NCBI GenBank assembly: GCA_021372185.1
Contig: JAJFUY010000188.1
Coordinates: 1-20,809, forward strand
Reading direction: 5' to 3'
DNA: 20,809 bases
DNA from: Chlamydiales bacterium
Lineage (GTDB): Bacteria > Chlamydiota > Chlamydiia > Chlamydiales > FEN-1388
Shown here: one piece after another, positions 14,134 to 20,809 of the stretch
Layout of the letters: each line of letters opens with the position of its first letter
Position numbering within the stretch: the stretch's first letter is position 1
The notes under the pieces: generated by a model
Told to the model about the DNA's origin: nothing
Seen by the model: the letters and a program-made list of their open reading frames with translations, nothing else
Database searches by the model: none
Translations under genes and position numbers: made by a program

Positions 14134-14850
14134 ATGAAATTCGCCCTTAGTCTTGTACTTTCTTGCTTTTTATTACTGTCGTTGCAGATACCAGAAAGCA
14201 AAAACTACGTAAATGACCTTACAAACACCCTTACATCACAAGAATCTGTGTTTTTAGACCAGCAGCTCAGATCGTTTGAAGCAATGGAAGGCGTGCAGGT
14301 AGTAGTTATTGTGGTACCCACACTAGAGGGCCAATCTATTGAATTAACCTCGCAAAAAATTGCCAGCCAATGGCAAGTAGGCCCAAAAGGTCACGACAGC
14401 GGAATACTCATGCTTATAGCTAAGCAAGAAGGGCTTTCATACATTGACTTAGGCTATGGCATGGAAACAAATATTACAGATGATATGGCCCGTCAAATTA
14501 GTACAGACATCATGAATCCAATTTTAGCAAAAGGAAGAGTCTATAAAGGCATTATCGCCGGCATAGAAAAAATCTTTGCCGATTTTGGCTCTACAATAGG
14601 CGTAGGGGGAGCTCAGAGTGTAGGATCATTCTGGGATATGACAGCACTTATTATCTTCTTAGTAGCCATACCAATACTGTACTTCATCGCCCGCTTTGCA
14701 GACTCTAAACACATCTGGATCTCGCCAGCTTTAGGCTTTATCCTAGGCCTCACCCAGTCTATCGGCCTGGCAGTGGCCCTTGCGGCCCTTGGTGGGCTTA
14801 TGGTGCTTATTTGTTATCTGCTCAGAACTTACGTTCCTCCTAGGAAGTAA
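14134..14850 (+). CDS. TPM-domain protein, exported and membrane-anchored (YgcG-like)
   Basis: 238 residues. A signal peptide (1-18, LSLVLSCFLLLSLQIP) is followed by a TPM domain at about 25-152: NYVNDLTNTLT, VQVVVIVVPTLEGQSIEL, IASQWQVGPKGHDSGILMLI, YIDLGYGMETNITDD and GRVYKGIIAGIEKI, all matching the family pattern. Two or three membrane segments lie in the C-terminal third (about 170-187 and 197-231), ending with a basic YVPPRK tail on the cytoplasmic side. TPM proteins include a plant photosystem repair phosphatase and bacterial YgcG; the bacterial role is poorly defined. I chose ATG 14134 because AGAGG lies four to five bases before it and it starts at the signal peptide; a GTG at 14104 overlaps the GNAT gene. 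A hexamer palindrome begins directly after the stop. Confidence 0.87.
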   Translation: MKFALSLVLSCFLLLSLQIPESKNYVNDLTNTLTSQESVFLDQQLRSFEAMEGVQVVVIVVPTLEGQSIELTSQKIASQWQVGPKGHDSGILMLIAKQEGLSYIDLGYGMETNITDDMARQISTDIMNPILAKGRVYKGIIAGIEKIFADFGSTIGVGGAQSVGSFWDMTALIIFLVAIPILYFIARFADSKHIWISPALGFILGLTQSIGLAVALAALGGLMVLICYLLRTYVPPRK

Positions 14851-14969
14851 TTTTCCCTTGCCTTTTCCCTTGCCTTTGCCCTTGCCCTATTTTGTATTTT
14901 ACTCTTTCCCTTTTAATACAAATACAAAAATCGGGCAAGGGCAAAGGCAAGGGCACGGGCAAGGGATTT
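14851..14969. terminator. CTTGCC-type hexamer palindrome between convergent genes
   Basis: The 21-bp arms 14867-14887 (CCCTTGCCTTTGCCCTTGCC plus C) and 14933-14953 pair perfectly. Pairing continues outward through further CTTGCC units and inward through ATTTTGTATTT-type sequence. It starts at the base after the TPM gene's stop and ends seven bases before the stop of the minus-strand 187-residue gene. It probably ends transcription from both sides. Confidence 0.65.
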
Positions 14970-14975
14970 GTAGAA

Positions 14976-15539
14976 CTACCTTGACCTATGATGCATAAAA
15001 TACTTATGCGTTTGGCGGTTTTTATCGCGTTTTAAGTTCCTTTTGTCATAGTCATGCATGACAAAGGGCGCAGTTCTGGCAGATACAAAAAATGCCTCTT
15101 CGATAACACGTAAGGCCTTCATCACATCAAGTGCGCTTGTAGTTTTTAGATGTACTACATTGCCTTCTTTGTCATAAAGAATGCATGTAATGGTAGGAAT
15201 GCGAATAGAGAGCCACTCGAGGGTTTTCCACTCAGAGCTATCCCAAAACTGCTCAAAGATCCTTTTGGTACAGCCCTTTACAAATGACTGTAGAACGTGG
15301 TCTTTTAAGCGTTTATTGTGGTGGCTTGAATCTGAACTAATTATCTGGAAAAATTTATCAGCAAGACCAATGTCGTCTGTTGCTGATTGAATAATTGGGG
15401 TAATCTCAAGTAGGGCTTCAGAGTGAATATCCCAATTCAACTCTTGAACCCCGTGGGATTTTGCTTTTGCTGGGTAGGTGAGCGTAACAATAAATGCTGA
15501 TGTTGATACAAGAATTTCGGTCATCTTTACAAAACTCAT
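14976..15539 (-). CDS. Hypothetical protein, possible signal peptide
   Basis: 187 residues, not recognised. The N-terminus has a hydrophobic stretch (ILVSTSAFIVTLTYPAKA, residues 9-26) that could be a weak signal peptide with cleavage near AKA. The central part is helical and polar (EALLEITPIIQ, GLADKFFQII). A stretch near 115-140 (IRIPTITCILYDKEGNVVHL) looks like two beta strands. The C-terminus is strongly basic and His-rich (KRNLKRDKNRQTHKYF). A strong ribosome site (GGAGG) stands four bases before the ATG, which supports a real gene and the chosen start. It is convergent with the TPM gene and lies downstream of the 91-residue gene in the same orientation, with a 132-bp gap. Confidence 0.75.
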   Translation of the reverse strand: MSFVKMTEILVSTSAFIVTLTYPAKAKSHGVQELNWDIHSEALLEITPIIQSATDDIGLADKFFQIISSDSSHHNKRLKDHVLQSFVKGCTKRIFEQFWDSSEWKTLEWLSIRIPTITCILYDKEGNVVHLKTTSALDVMKALRVIEEAFFVSARTAPFVMHDYDKRNLKRDKNRQTHKYFMHHRSR

Positions 15540-15641
15540 AATTCCTCCAAAAAATTTAAAGTACTAACTATAAGTGACTTATAAAAACCAGTTTCCTCCC
15601 TTTTCTAGGATATTGATACATCCCTAACCTCATTTTGCTCC

Positions 15642-15675
15642 GCCCCCTTTTTATTTGCAAGAGGGGCCTTTTTAG
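15642..15675 (+). terminator. Weak GC hairpin with T-tract
   Basis: GCCCCCTT (15642-15649) pairs with AAGAGGGGC (15659-15667) with one bulge and is followed on the plus strand by CTTTTT. The orientation fits plus-strand transcripts, yet the adjacent genes are on the minus strand, so its role is unclear. Confidence 0.3.
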
Positions 15676-15947
15676 GTTTGAAACATTCTACTTTCAAATA
15701 TGAAAGCATGTTGAAAGTCGTTAACAATGGTATATTTTCTGCCATCAGGGGAGCGCTCATATGAGCATACCATAAAAGCTTCTCTTTGATTTCTCAATAC
15801 GTCAACCCATTCTAGCTGGTACCTTTCTGCAGGGCTGCTATTAGGTCTTTCATAAAGTGTAAAGCCTCTACATGCGTGACGTTCTACGCCTCCATTGTAA
15901 ATTATTGTAATAACATATGGTCCATTTGGATTAAGTATTGGCATCAT
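15672..15947 (-). CDS. Small hypothetical protein
   Basis: 91 residues, no recognised family. The sequence suggests a small, mostly beta protein without membrane segments: YVITIIYNGGVERHACRGF (11-29), YQLEWVDVLRNQREAFMVCS (43-62) and KYTIVNDFQHAFIFESRMF (71-89) read as alternating strands. There are two adjacent Met codons at the start; GAGG lies seven bases upstream of the first, so either can initiate. It faces away from the Fic gene. The gap to the next gene on the same strand is 132 bp, so it is probably its own short unit or shares a transcript with the 187-residue gene. No function is proposed. Confidence 0.65.
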   Translation of the reverse strand: MMPILNPNGPYVITIIYNGGVERHACRGFTLYERPNSSPAERYQLEWVDVLRNQREAFMVCSYERSPDGRKYTIVNDFQHAFIFESRMFQT

Positions 15948-16018
15948 AATAAAACCTCATGTAAGTAATACCATAATACATTATGAGATAATTTACAGAA
16001 ATAAGCTATCTTTCAGAG

Positions 16019-16085
16019 TTGCGGAGATTAAAACACCCTATTCTCCGCAAAACTGCGGAGAATAGGGTTGCTTTTGCGGAGATTA
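16019..16085 (+). promoter_or_regulatory. Four-copy operator array upstream of the Fic gene
   Basis: The 12-mer TTGCGGAGATTA occurs at 16019-16030 and 16074-16085. A variant (CTGCGGAGAATA) lies at 16053-16064 and an inverted variant at 16039-16050. The middle two form a near-perfect hairpin: ACCCTATTCTCCGCA, loop AAAC, then the complement. The last copy lies between the -35 and -10 of the putative Fic promoter, a classic place for a repressor. Binding by the Fic protein's own C-terminal winged helix is inference. Confidence 0.6.
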
Positions 16086-16096
16086 GCTGTTACAAT
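16068..16096 (+). promoter_or_regulatory. Putative promoter of the Fic gene
   Basis: TTGCTT at 16068-16073 and TACAAT at 16091-16096 are separated by 17 bases. Transcription would start near 16103, just before AGAGGG (16105-16110) and the ATG at 16121, so the leader is very short. The final copy of the repeated 12-mer fills most of the spacer. Confidence 0.5.
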
Positions 16097-16120
16097 TAGG
16101 GAAAAGAGGGTAAATACGGC

Positions 16121-17203
16121 ATGTACATACATGAAAGTAACAAATGGCCCCAATTTGACTGGGACCAAAAAAAAATTGCCGAGTTACTGATTACGTTACG
16201 CCATACGCAAGGCAGGTTAATTGGTGGGATGGAATCAATTGGCTTTCAGGTGCGTAAAGAGACTGTATTATATAGCCTTACACAGGATGTAGTAAAATCA
16301 AGCGAAATAGAAGGTGAAATTTTAGACCAGTCCAAAGTTCGTTCTTCTGTTGCCCGCCACCTTGGAATAGAGGTTGCTGCAGATCCTGTAGATAGAAATA
16401 TCGAAGGGGTGGTTGAAATGATCCTCGATGCTACACAGAAATTTAATGAACCGCTCACTCAAGAGCGACTATTTCAATGGCATACATCACTTTTTCCCAC
16501 AGGCCAAAATAGTTTAGCAAAAATTCGAGTAGGAACATGGCGGACCGGGCCTGTTTCGGTCGTTTCAGGCCGCCTCGATAAAGAAACCATCCATTTTGAG
16601 GCTCCACCAGCTAATCGGGTTGCCCATGAGATGGAGCTGTTTTTACACTGGTTTAATACTGAAGTATCCATCGATCTTGTTTTGAAGTCGGCTATTGCCC
16701 ATCTATGGTTTCTCACTATTCACCCATTTGATGATGGAAATGGACGGATTGGGCGTGCAATTGCAGACCTTTGTCTGGCACGATCCGAAAAGAGCTCATG
16801 CCGATTTTATAGCCTCTCTGCACAAATCCAGAAAGAACGAAAATCGTACTATACTATTCTTGAAAAGACCCAGAAAGGAGATGTATCAATTACCTTATGG
16901 ATAGAATGGTTTTTGAATTGCTTAGAAAGAGCCATACAACAAGCTCTACTCACCCTCGATAAAGTCAAACGCAAGGGAGAATTTTGGGAATCACTTACTC
17001 AAGTTTCTTTAAACGATAGACAGCGAATCGTTATAAATCGTCTCTTAGATGGGTTTGAAGGCAAGCTTACCACTACCAAATGGGCTAAACTTACAAAATG
17101 CTCTCAGGACACTGCCCTAAGAGACATACTTGACCTCATAGCTAAAGGCGTTCTTAGAAAAAATCCTGAAGGCGGAAGAAGCACAAGCTATACACTTATT
17201 TGA
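16121..17203 (+). CDS. Class II Fic protein (AMPylator-type) with C-terminal winged-helix domain
   Basis: Fic proteins transfer AMP or related groups from nucleotides to target hydroxyls. The 360 residues show an N-terminal DUF4172-like region (1-90) with inhibitory motif SSEIEG (S60xxxE64-G65). The Fic core (about 105-275) has RVGTWRTGPVSVVSG (136-150), the beta-hairpin flap, and a complete active motif HPFDDGNGRIGR (201-212; His201 catalytic, Arg209 and Arg212 anchor phosphates). A winged-helix-like C-terminal region (about 295-357; NDRQRIVINRLL, TTKWAKLTKCSQDTALRDI) ends in GGRSTSYTLI. The inhibitory helix at the N-terminus makes it class II, with activity probably held in check until relieved. 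AGAGGG at 16105-16110 precedes the ATG. The gene is preceded by a four-copy 12-mer array, so autoregulation is likely. It is convergent with the dehydrogenase and the last eight bases overlap. Confidence 0.93.
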   Translation: MYIHESNKWPQFDWDQKKIAELLITLRHTQGRLIGGMESIGFQVRKETVLYSLTQDVVKSSEIEGEILDQSKVRSSVARHLGIEVAADPVDRNIEGVVEMILDATQKFNEPLTQERLFQWHTSLFPTGQNSLAKIRVGTWRTGPVSVVSGRLDKETIHFEAPPANRVAHEMELFLHWFNTEVSIDLVLKSAIAHLWFLTIHPFDDGNGRIGRAIADLCLARSEKSSCRFYSLSAQIQKERKSYYTILEKTQKGDVSITLWIEWFLNCLERAIQQALLTLDKVKRKGEFWESLTQVSLNDRQRIVINRLLDGFEGKLTTTKWAKLTKCSQDTALRDILDLIAKGVLRKNPEGGRSTSYTLI

Positions 17204-20036
17204 GGCGCTGGGCAATAAATTCCACGAAGTGAAGGGGAGTGACATGGACGCCGTCTTCAATTTGGCTGCGGCAGGAGTTGCCGCTGGCGATTATTACGGT
17301 GCCGTCAGGGCGTGCACGTAAGGCGGGGAATAAGGTGAGCTCGCCGATTTTCTTTGAGAATTGGGCGTGTTCTTTTTCGTAACCAAATGAGCCTGCCATG
17401 CCGCAGCAGCCAGACGGGATTTCACTTACGTTTGGCGCACAGGTGCTTTTTAAAAGGGTAAGCTCTGATTGCATGCCGAACAGGGCTTTTTGGTGGCAGT
17501 GGCCGTGTACGAGTACTTTTCCATCATAGGGAGTTACTTTGGTCTGGAGCTGCTCTTTGTGTGCCAGCAAAAACTTGTCTAGGGGCTGTACTGCCTTTGT
17601 TACAAGCTCTACCTTGTCGTGATCTAAATGAAAGTCGCGTATTTCATCTACTAGCATAGACATACAGCTTGGCTCTATGGCTACGACGGATATTCCTTGC
17701 TCGGCATAGGGGTAGAGCAGTTCTACAACCTGGCTTATTTTTTTTCTGGCTTGAGGCAAAAAGCCCTTACTTACTAAAGGCCTTCCACAACACGTCCAGC
17801 TTGGGACAATTACTAAATAGCCTAAGCTCTCAAGTACCTTTACCGCGTCTAGGCCAATGTGTGGCGATAAAAACTCAGTAAAGCTATCAATATAAAGTAC
17901 CACTTGTGGCAGAGTGTTTTGTTTTTGCACAAACAGCTCTGAAAAGCGCTTTTGAGCTAAAACTGGCAACGGCCTATCGGCTGTAATACCAAAACGCTCG
18001 AGTACTTTTCGTGCAAGACGTGACTTATTACAAAAGTTAACCAGCCCAGAAATTCCTGAAGTCATCTTGAACAAGTCTGTAACATGCCCAAAGAGTCGAT
18101 CGCGAATAGCTGGCGATTTTTTTTGATGCTCATGGTGCAAGTATTCACTTTTCATTTTGGCCATGTCAATTTGTGATGGGCATTCTGTTTTGCAGCCCTT
18201 ACACTGGATACAGAGGTCCATTACCTTGCCAAACTCATCGCTATTGAGTTCCTTTTCACTAACCTGCCCGTGGATAAAGCCACGTAGGGCTTGTGCGCGA
18301 CCACGTGTAGAATCTCTTTCATCATGCGTCACCTGAAAAGAGGGGCACATCACGCCCTCTTTTTTACGGCACTGGCCATTGCCGTTACATAAGTCTACAG
18401 CTAAGGCAAAGCCACCTTCTCGTGAAAAGTCCATGTAGGTGGAAAATTCTTTTATAGGCATTGCCGGGTGCAGCTTCAAGTTCTGTAGTAGCCCTTGCGG
18501 GGTTTCTGACTGGCTTGCCACAATTTTACCAGGATTCATAATGCCATAGGGGTCAAACGCACGCTTCACCTGGCACATAGCCTCATAGAGGCGCGGGCCA
18601 AACATCATCTGGTTTGTCCATGATCTTGCGCGGCCATCTCCATGCTCGCCAGAAAATACGCCTCCGCACTCTTGCAAGAGCTTGGCAACATCATCGGTAA
18701 TATGCTGCATGGTGGCTAATTCTTCTGGGCGGCGAAGATCAATAAACGGCCGCACATGTAAACATCCCGCTCCAATATGTCCATAAATGCCCACATCCTT
18801 GCCCACAGAGGCTAAAATCTGGTCTAGCTTATTTACAAATGTTGCTACCTCTGCGGGGGGAACTGCCACATCTTCTATAAAGGCAATAGCTCGGCTGTAA
18901 CCGCGCTGTGAAAGTAGTAATCCTAGTCCTGCCTTTCGTAAGTCCCAGACGTGCTGCACCTGTTCTTTATCAGTAATTTCTTTAGCATTAGGAGCACGCT
19001 TTAGCAGCTCTTGAGCTTTTAAAGAACATGCCTCTTGGCTTTTTTCTTCAAACTCCCACATGATGAGTGTATCTACATCTTTTTCTAGCCAATCTAATTT
19101 ATTACGCATAGCAGGGCTTGATCTACCGGCTGTAATAATCTTTTTGTCTATCATCTCAACTGCTGACGGCTTTAAATCGAGCCATTCATTTGAAGAAACA
19201 AGGGCGCTCGTCATATCTCGATAGCCAACTACAACAAGCGTTTTATGTTGGGGGATAGGGGATATTTTTACTTTAATCTCTGTAATAAAGCCAAGGGTAC
19301 CCTCAGAGCCACAAATAAGCGCCGCTACATTGATATGAGTATCATCAAGCAGTGCATCTAGACTATAGCCAGAGGCACGCCTTGGTGTTTTAGGAAAGTC
19401 ATTTCTAATATCCTGAGCAAACTCTTTTCTGATATGCTCTAGATGGCGATAGATTTTACCTTCTATCCCACGGTCTTTGAGCTTTTCTTTCCATGTAGCT
19501 TTATCCACACTAGAAAAGCGCACAAGCTGGCCATTCCATAGTGCAAGCTCTAGCTCGATCACATGGTCTTGCATCTTGCCAACTTTTAACGAGTTAGCGC
19601 CTGCAGCATTCGCTGCCACCATACCTCCAATTGTAGCGCGGTTACTAGTAGATATTTCGGGTGCAAAGTAGAGGTTATGGGGGGCCAGCATTTCATTGAG
19701 CCTATCAGCAACAACGCCCGGCTGAATGGTGGCAGTGTGCTGGGTATAATCAATCTCAAGCACGCGATTTAAGTGAACAGACGTATCAACAACTAGCCCT
19801 CGGCCAAGGCAGCCACCCGCAATGCCAGTAGCTGCGCCTCGCGGTATTATGGACACAGAATACTGCGAGCAAATTTCTATAGCATGAACCAGTTCTTGTT
19901 TTGAGCGGGGAATCAAGATAGCAAGAGGTTCTACATCATAAATTGAGGCATCAAGGCTATACATACGCTTAGAGATCTGGTCGTAGCGCACTTCACTTTT
20001 AAGCTCATGCTTTAAAATTTCAATCACGCGTTCCAT
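17196..20036 (-). CDS. FAD- and Fe-S-containing D-2-hydroxyacid dehydrogenase (YdiJ / GlcD-GlcF fusion type)
   Basis: A 946-residue fusion. The FAD half (1-505) has PRGAATGIAGG (65-75) and ATIGGMVAANAAGAN (135-149) of the PCMH FAD-binding domain, and CGSEGTLGFITEI (242-254). The GlcD-type C-terminal cap has GHIGAGCLHVRPF (419-431; metal and substrate His420, His427), EHGDGRARS and FDPYGIMNPGKI. The second half carries Cys-rich motifs at 550-564 and CIQCKGCKTECP (609-620), then two CCG-type motifs (CCGRP at 749-753, CCGMAGSFGYE at 877-887). It probably oxidises D-lactate, D-2-hydroxyglutarate or a similar acid and passes electrons to the respiratory chain; the substrate is not decidable here. 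The frame stays open upstream to 20213, but that stretch translates the repeat, so I start at ATG 20036 where the family sequence begins. A hairpin overlaps the ribosome site. Confidence 0.93.
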   Translation of the reverse strand: MERVIEILKHELKSEVRYDQISKRMYSLDASIYDVEPLAILIPRSKQELVHAIEICSQYSVSIIPRGAATGIAGGCLGRGLVVDTSVHLNRVLEIDYTQHTATIQPGVVADRLNEMLAPHNLYFAPEISTSNRATIGGMVAANAAGANSLKVGKMQDHVIELELALWNGQLVRFSSVDKATWKEKLKDRGIEGKIYRHLEHIRKEFAQDIRNDFPKTPRRASGYSLDALLDDTHINVAALICGSEGTLGFITEIKVKISPIPQHKTLVVVGYRDMTSALVSSNEWLDLKPSAVEMIDKKIITAGRSSPAMRNKLDWLEKDVDTLIMWEFEEKSQEACSLKAQELLKRAPNAKEITDKEQVQHVWDLRKAGLGLLLSQRGYSRAIAFIEDVAVPPAEVATFVNKLDQILASVGKDVGIYGHIGAGCLHVRPFIDLRRPEELATMQHITDDVAKLLQECGGVFSGEHGDGRARSWTNQMMFGPRLYEAMCQVKRAFDPYGIMNPGKIVASQSETPQGLLQNLKLHPAMPIKEFSTYMDFSREGGFALAVDLCNGNGQCRKKEGVMCPSFQVTHDERDSTRGRAQALRGFIHGQVSEKELNSDEFGKVMDLCIQCKGCKTECPSQIDMAKMKSEYLHHEHQKKSPAIRDRLFGHVTDLFKMTSGISGLVNFCNKSRLARKVLERFGITADRPLPVLAQKRFSELFVQKQNTLPQVVLYIDSFTEFLSPHIGLDAVKVLESLGYLVIVPSWTCCGRPLVSKGFLPQARKKISQVVELLYPYAEQGISVVAIEPSCMSMLVDEIRDFHLDHDKVELVTKAVQPLDKFLLAHKEQLQTKVTPYDGKVLVHGHCHQKALFGMQSELTLLKSTCAPNVSEIPSGCCGMAGSFGYEKEHAQFSKKIGELTLFPALRARPDGTVIIASGNSCRSQIEDGVHVTPLHFVEFIAQRLK

Positions 20037-20044
20037 AATGCACC

Positions 20045-20076
20045 CTTTTGGCAGTTCATAACTGCCCACCCAAAAG
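20045..20076. promoter_or_regulatory. Palindrome just upstream of the dehydrogenase start
   Basis: GGCAGTT (20050-20056) and AACTGCC (20060-20066) pair around a 3-base loop. Outer CTTTTGG (20045-20051) and CCAAAAG (20070-20076) also pair. It ends eight bases before the ATG on the minus strand and covers the likely ribosome site (AAAGGG), so it could be an operator or a translational control hairpin. Confidence 0.4.
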
Positions 20077-20093
20077 ATTGCAAGTTCTGTATT

Positions 20094-20222
20094 AAACTTG
20101 CCCGTGCCCTTGCCCTTGCCCTTGCCCAATTTTGTTTTTGTATTCCCTTGTTTTAAAGGAAAAAGTTTTAAAGGAAAAAATACAAAATCGGGCAAGGGCA
20201 AGGGCAAGGGCAAGGGAAGTTA
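20094..20222. terminator. CTTGCC-type hexamer palindrome between the SDR and dehydrogenase genes
   Basis: The left side holds four CCCTTG-type units (20100-20127), the right side the complement (GGGCAA units, 20190-20216). Pairing extends inward through AATTTTGTTTTTGTATT-like sequence and outward to the AACTT ends. The loop holds a perfect 15-bp tandem repeat (GTTTTAAAGGAAAAA at 20150-20164 and 20165-20179). The stop of the minus-strand SDR gene lies at its outer edge, so it probably ends SDR transcripts before the downstream dehydrogenase. Confidence 0.65.
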
Positions 20223-20809
20223 CTGACAACAAGGTGCGTAAGTGCCAACCGGAAACAAAACCTTATTCCACTCAGCAAGGTGAGAAAGCCCCGTTATGTC
20301 CACCATGCGAAACCCGGCTTGACGGCGGATGTTGTCAGTCGTCTGGTAACGAAAGAGGGGGCATCTTGCTTCTATAGCATCTTGCACGATGCAGGCTATT
20401 TCTTGTGGATCTTGTGCGATAGGGCTGTTGGGGTCTAAGAGCCCTACGCGCTCAAACATTTCGGCATAAGGATCTTCGTTTTTGGGTAGGTTTGAGCCAT
20501 AAGGCGCAAGAAAATCAAGATCTGTTTTTACTGGGCCAGGTTCTATAAGGGAGACAAAGATATTCCAAGGCTTTAAAGTAACAGCCATGGTTTCTGAGAT
20601 GCCCTCTAAGGCAAATTTTGTTGCCGAATATACGGAGAGGGATGGCACGGGACGAAAGCCGCCTCGAGAACCAATCTGAATGATTCTGCCACTCATCTGC
20701 TTGCGCATGATGGGTAGTACTGCCTGGCACATACGGGTGGGGCCAAAATAATTTACGTTAAAGAGCTCTTGAGCTTCATCAATTGAGATGTTTTCAATAG
20801 AACCCCAAT
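20220..20809 (-). CDS. Short-chain dehydrogenase/reductase, 3' part (truncated by window edge)
   Basis: NAD(P)-dependent oxidoreductase of the classical SDR family. The frame runs open to the window edge, so the N-terminal Rossmann half with the cofactor glycine motif lies outside. Visible parts are NVNYFGPTRMCQAVLPIMRK (structural Asn of the NxxG region and helix 5), GRIIQIGSRGG (catalytic Ser), YSATKFALEGISE (catalytic Tyr and Lys in YxxxK) and IEPGPVKTDL (cofactor loop after strand 6). The remaining C-terminal 100 residues form the substrate lid and end in PCCQ. The substrate is not decidable. The stop codon lies at the edge of a hexamer palindrome. The gene is on the same strand as the dehydrogenase downstream, which starts 184 bp beyond its stop, so read-through is blocked or reduced by the palindrome. 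Confidence 0.9.
   Translation of the reverse strand, partial: WGSIENISIDEAQELFNVNYFGPTRMCQAVLPIMRKQMSGRIIQIGSRGGFRPVPSLSVYSATKFALEGISETMAVTLKPWNIFVSLIEPGPVKTDLDFLAPYGSNLPKNEDPYAEMFERVGLLDPNSPIAQDPQEIACIVQDAIEARCPLFRYQTTDNIRRQAGFRMVDITGLSHLAEWNKVLFPVGTYAPCCQ

Noticed and set aside
14851..14969. CRISPR array or satellite from the repeated CTTGCC units
   Set aside because: The units are six bases, have no spacers, and are organised as two complementary arms of a hairpin. No cas gene is present.
17196..17203. Overlap of the Fic and dehydrogenase stops as a sign of frameshift
   Set aside because: Both proteins end where their families normally end; an eight-base tail-to-tail overlap is ordinary in compact genomes.
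20037..20213. N-terminal extension of the dehydrogenase starting MPLPLPLPDF
   Set aside because: It is a translation of the hexamer palindrome, has no ribosome site, and the family sequence begins at MERVIEIL (20036).

Overview
The window looks like a chromosomal segment of a member of the Chlamydiota, probably an environmental (Parachlamydiales-type) lineage rather than Chlamydia itself. The ffh-rpsP-trmD-rplS-rnhB order and the adjacency of xseA/xseB and tpiA match chlamydial gene neighbourhoods as I remember them. Base composition is moderately AT-rich, and housekeeping genes are mixed with host-interaction-type genes (RasGAP-like, kinase, Fic). I could not run a database search, so the phylum is an inference.

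Layout. (1) 30-1652, minus: a 540-residue protein with a Pro/Ser-rich N-terminal half and a C-terminal half that reads like a eukaryotic RasGAP domain. (2) 1815-5324, plus: a tightly packed translation/secretion operon, ffh-rpsP-trmD-rplS-rnhB, with overlapping or nearly touching genes. (3) 5325-5760: a non-coding repeat block in which a 166-bp MITE-like element sits inside a larger palindromic element with a 5-bp target duplication. (4) 5838-7425, plus: a DUF202 (YidH-like) membrane protein and an exported protein-kinase-like protein. (5) 7432-9964, minus: xseA-xseB-nadK joined by ATGA overlaps. (6) 10076-11163, plus: tpiA and secG, divergent from xseA. (7) 11164-11593: a second repeat block, holding an uninterrupted copy of the large palindrome between two hexamer-type hairpins. 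(8) 11588-13591, minus: def followed by a 488-residue protein with a possible permuted papain-like/NlpC-P60 His...Cys arrangement. (9) 13698-14850, plus: a GNAT acetyltransferase and an exported TPM-domain protein. (10) 14976-15947, minus: two small unrecognised genes. (11) 16121-17203, plus: a class II Fic protein with a winged-helix C-terminus, preceded by four copies of a 12-bp motif placed around its promoter. (12) 17196-20036, minus: a 946-residue FAD/Fe-S D-2-hydroxyacid dehydrogenase of the YdiJ/GlcD-GlcF type. (13) 20220-20809, minus: the 3' part of a short-chain dehydrogenase that runs off the window.

Three themes stand out. First, three genes look like host-interface or signalling proteins: the RasGAP-like protein, the exported kinase-like protein and Fic. 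The RasGAP-like protein is the strongest candidate for an undescribed function. Second, intergenic spaces hold a family of palindromes whose arms are degenerate tandem hexamers (CTTGCC or CTTATT/CTTGAT type). They abut stop codons within 0-3 bp in several cases and probably serve as terminators. Third, the Fic gene carries a compact operator-like array, which suggests autoregulation through its C-terminal DNA-binding-type domain. No rRNA, tRNA or CRISPR array was found.
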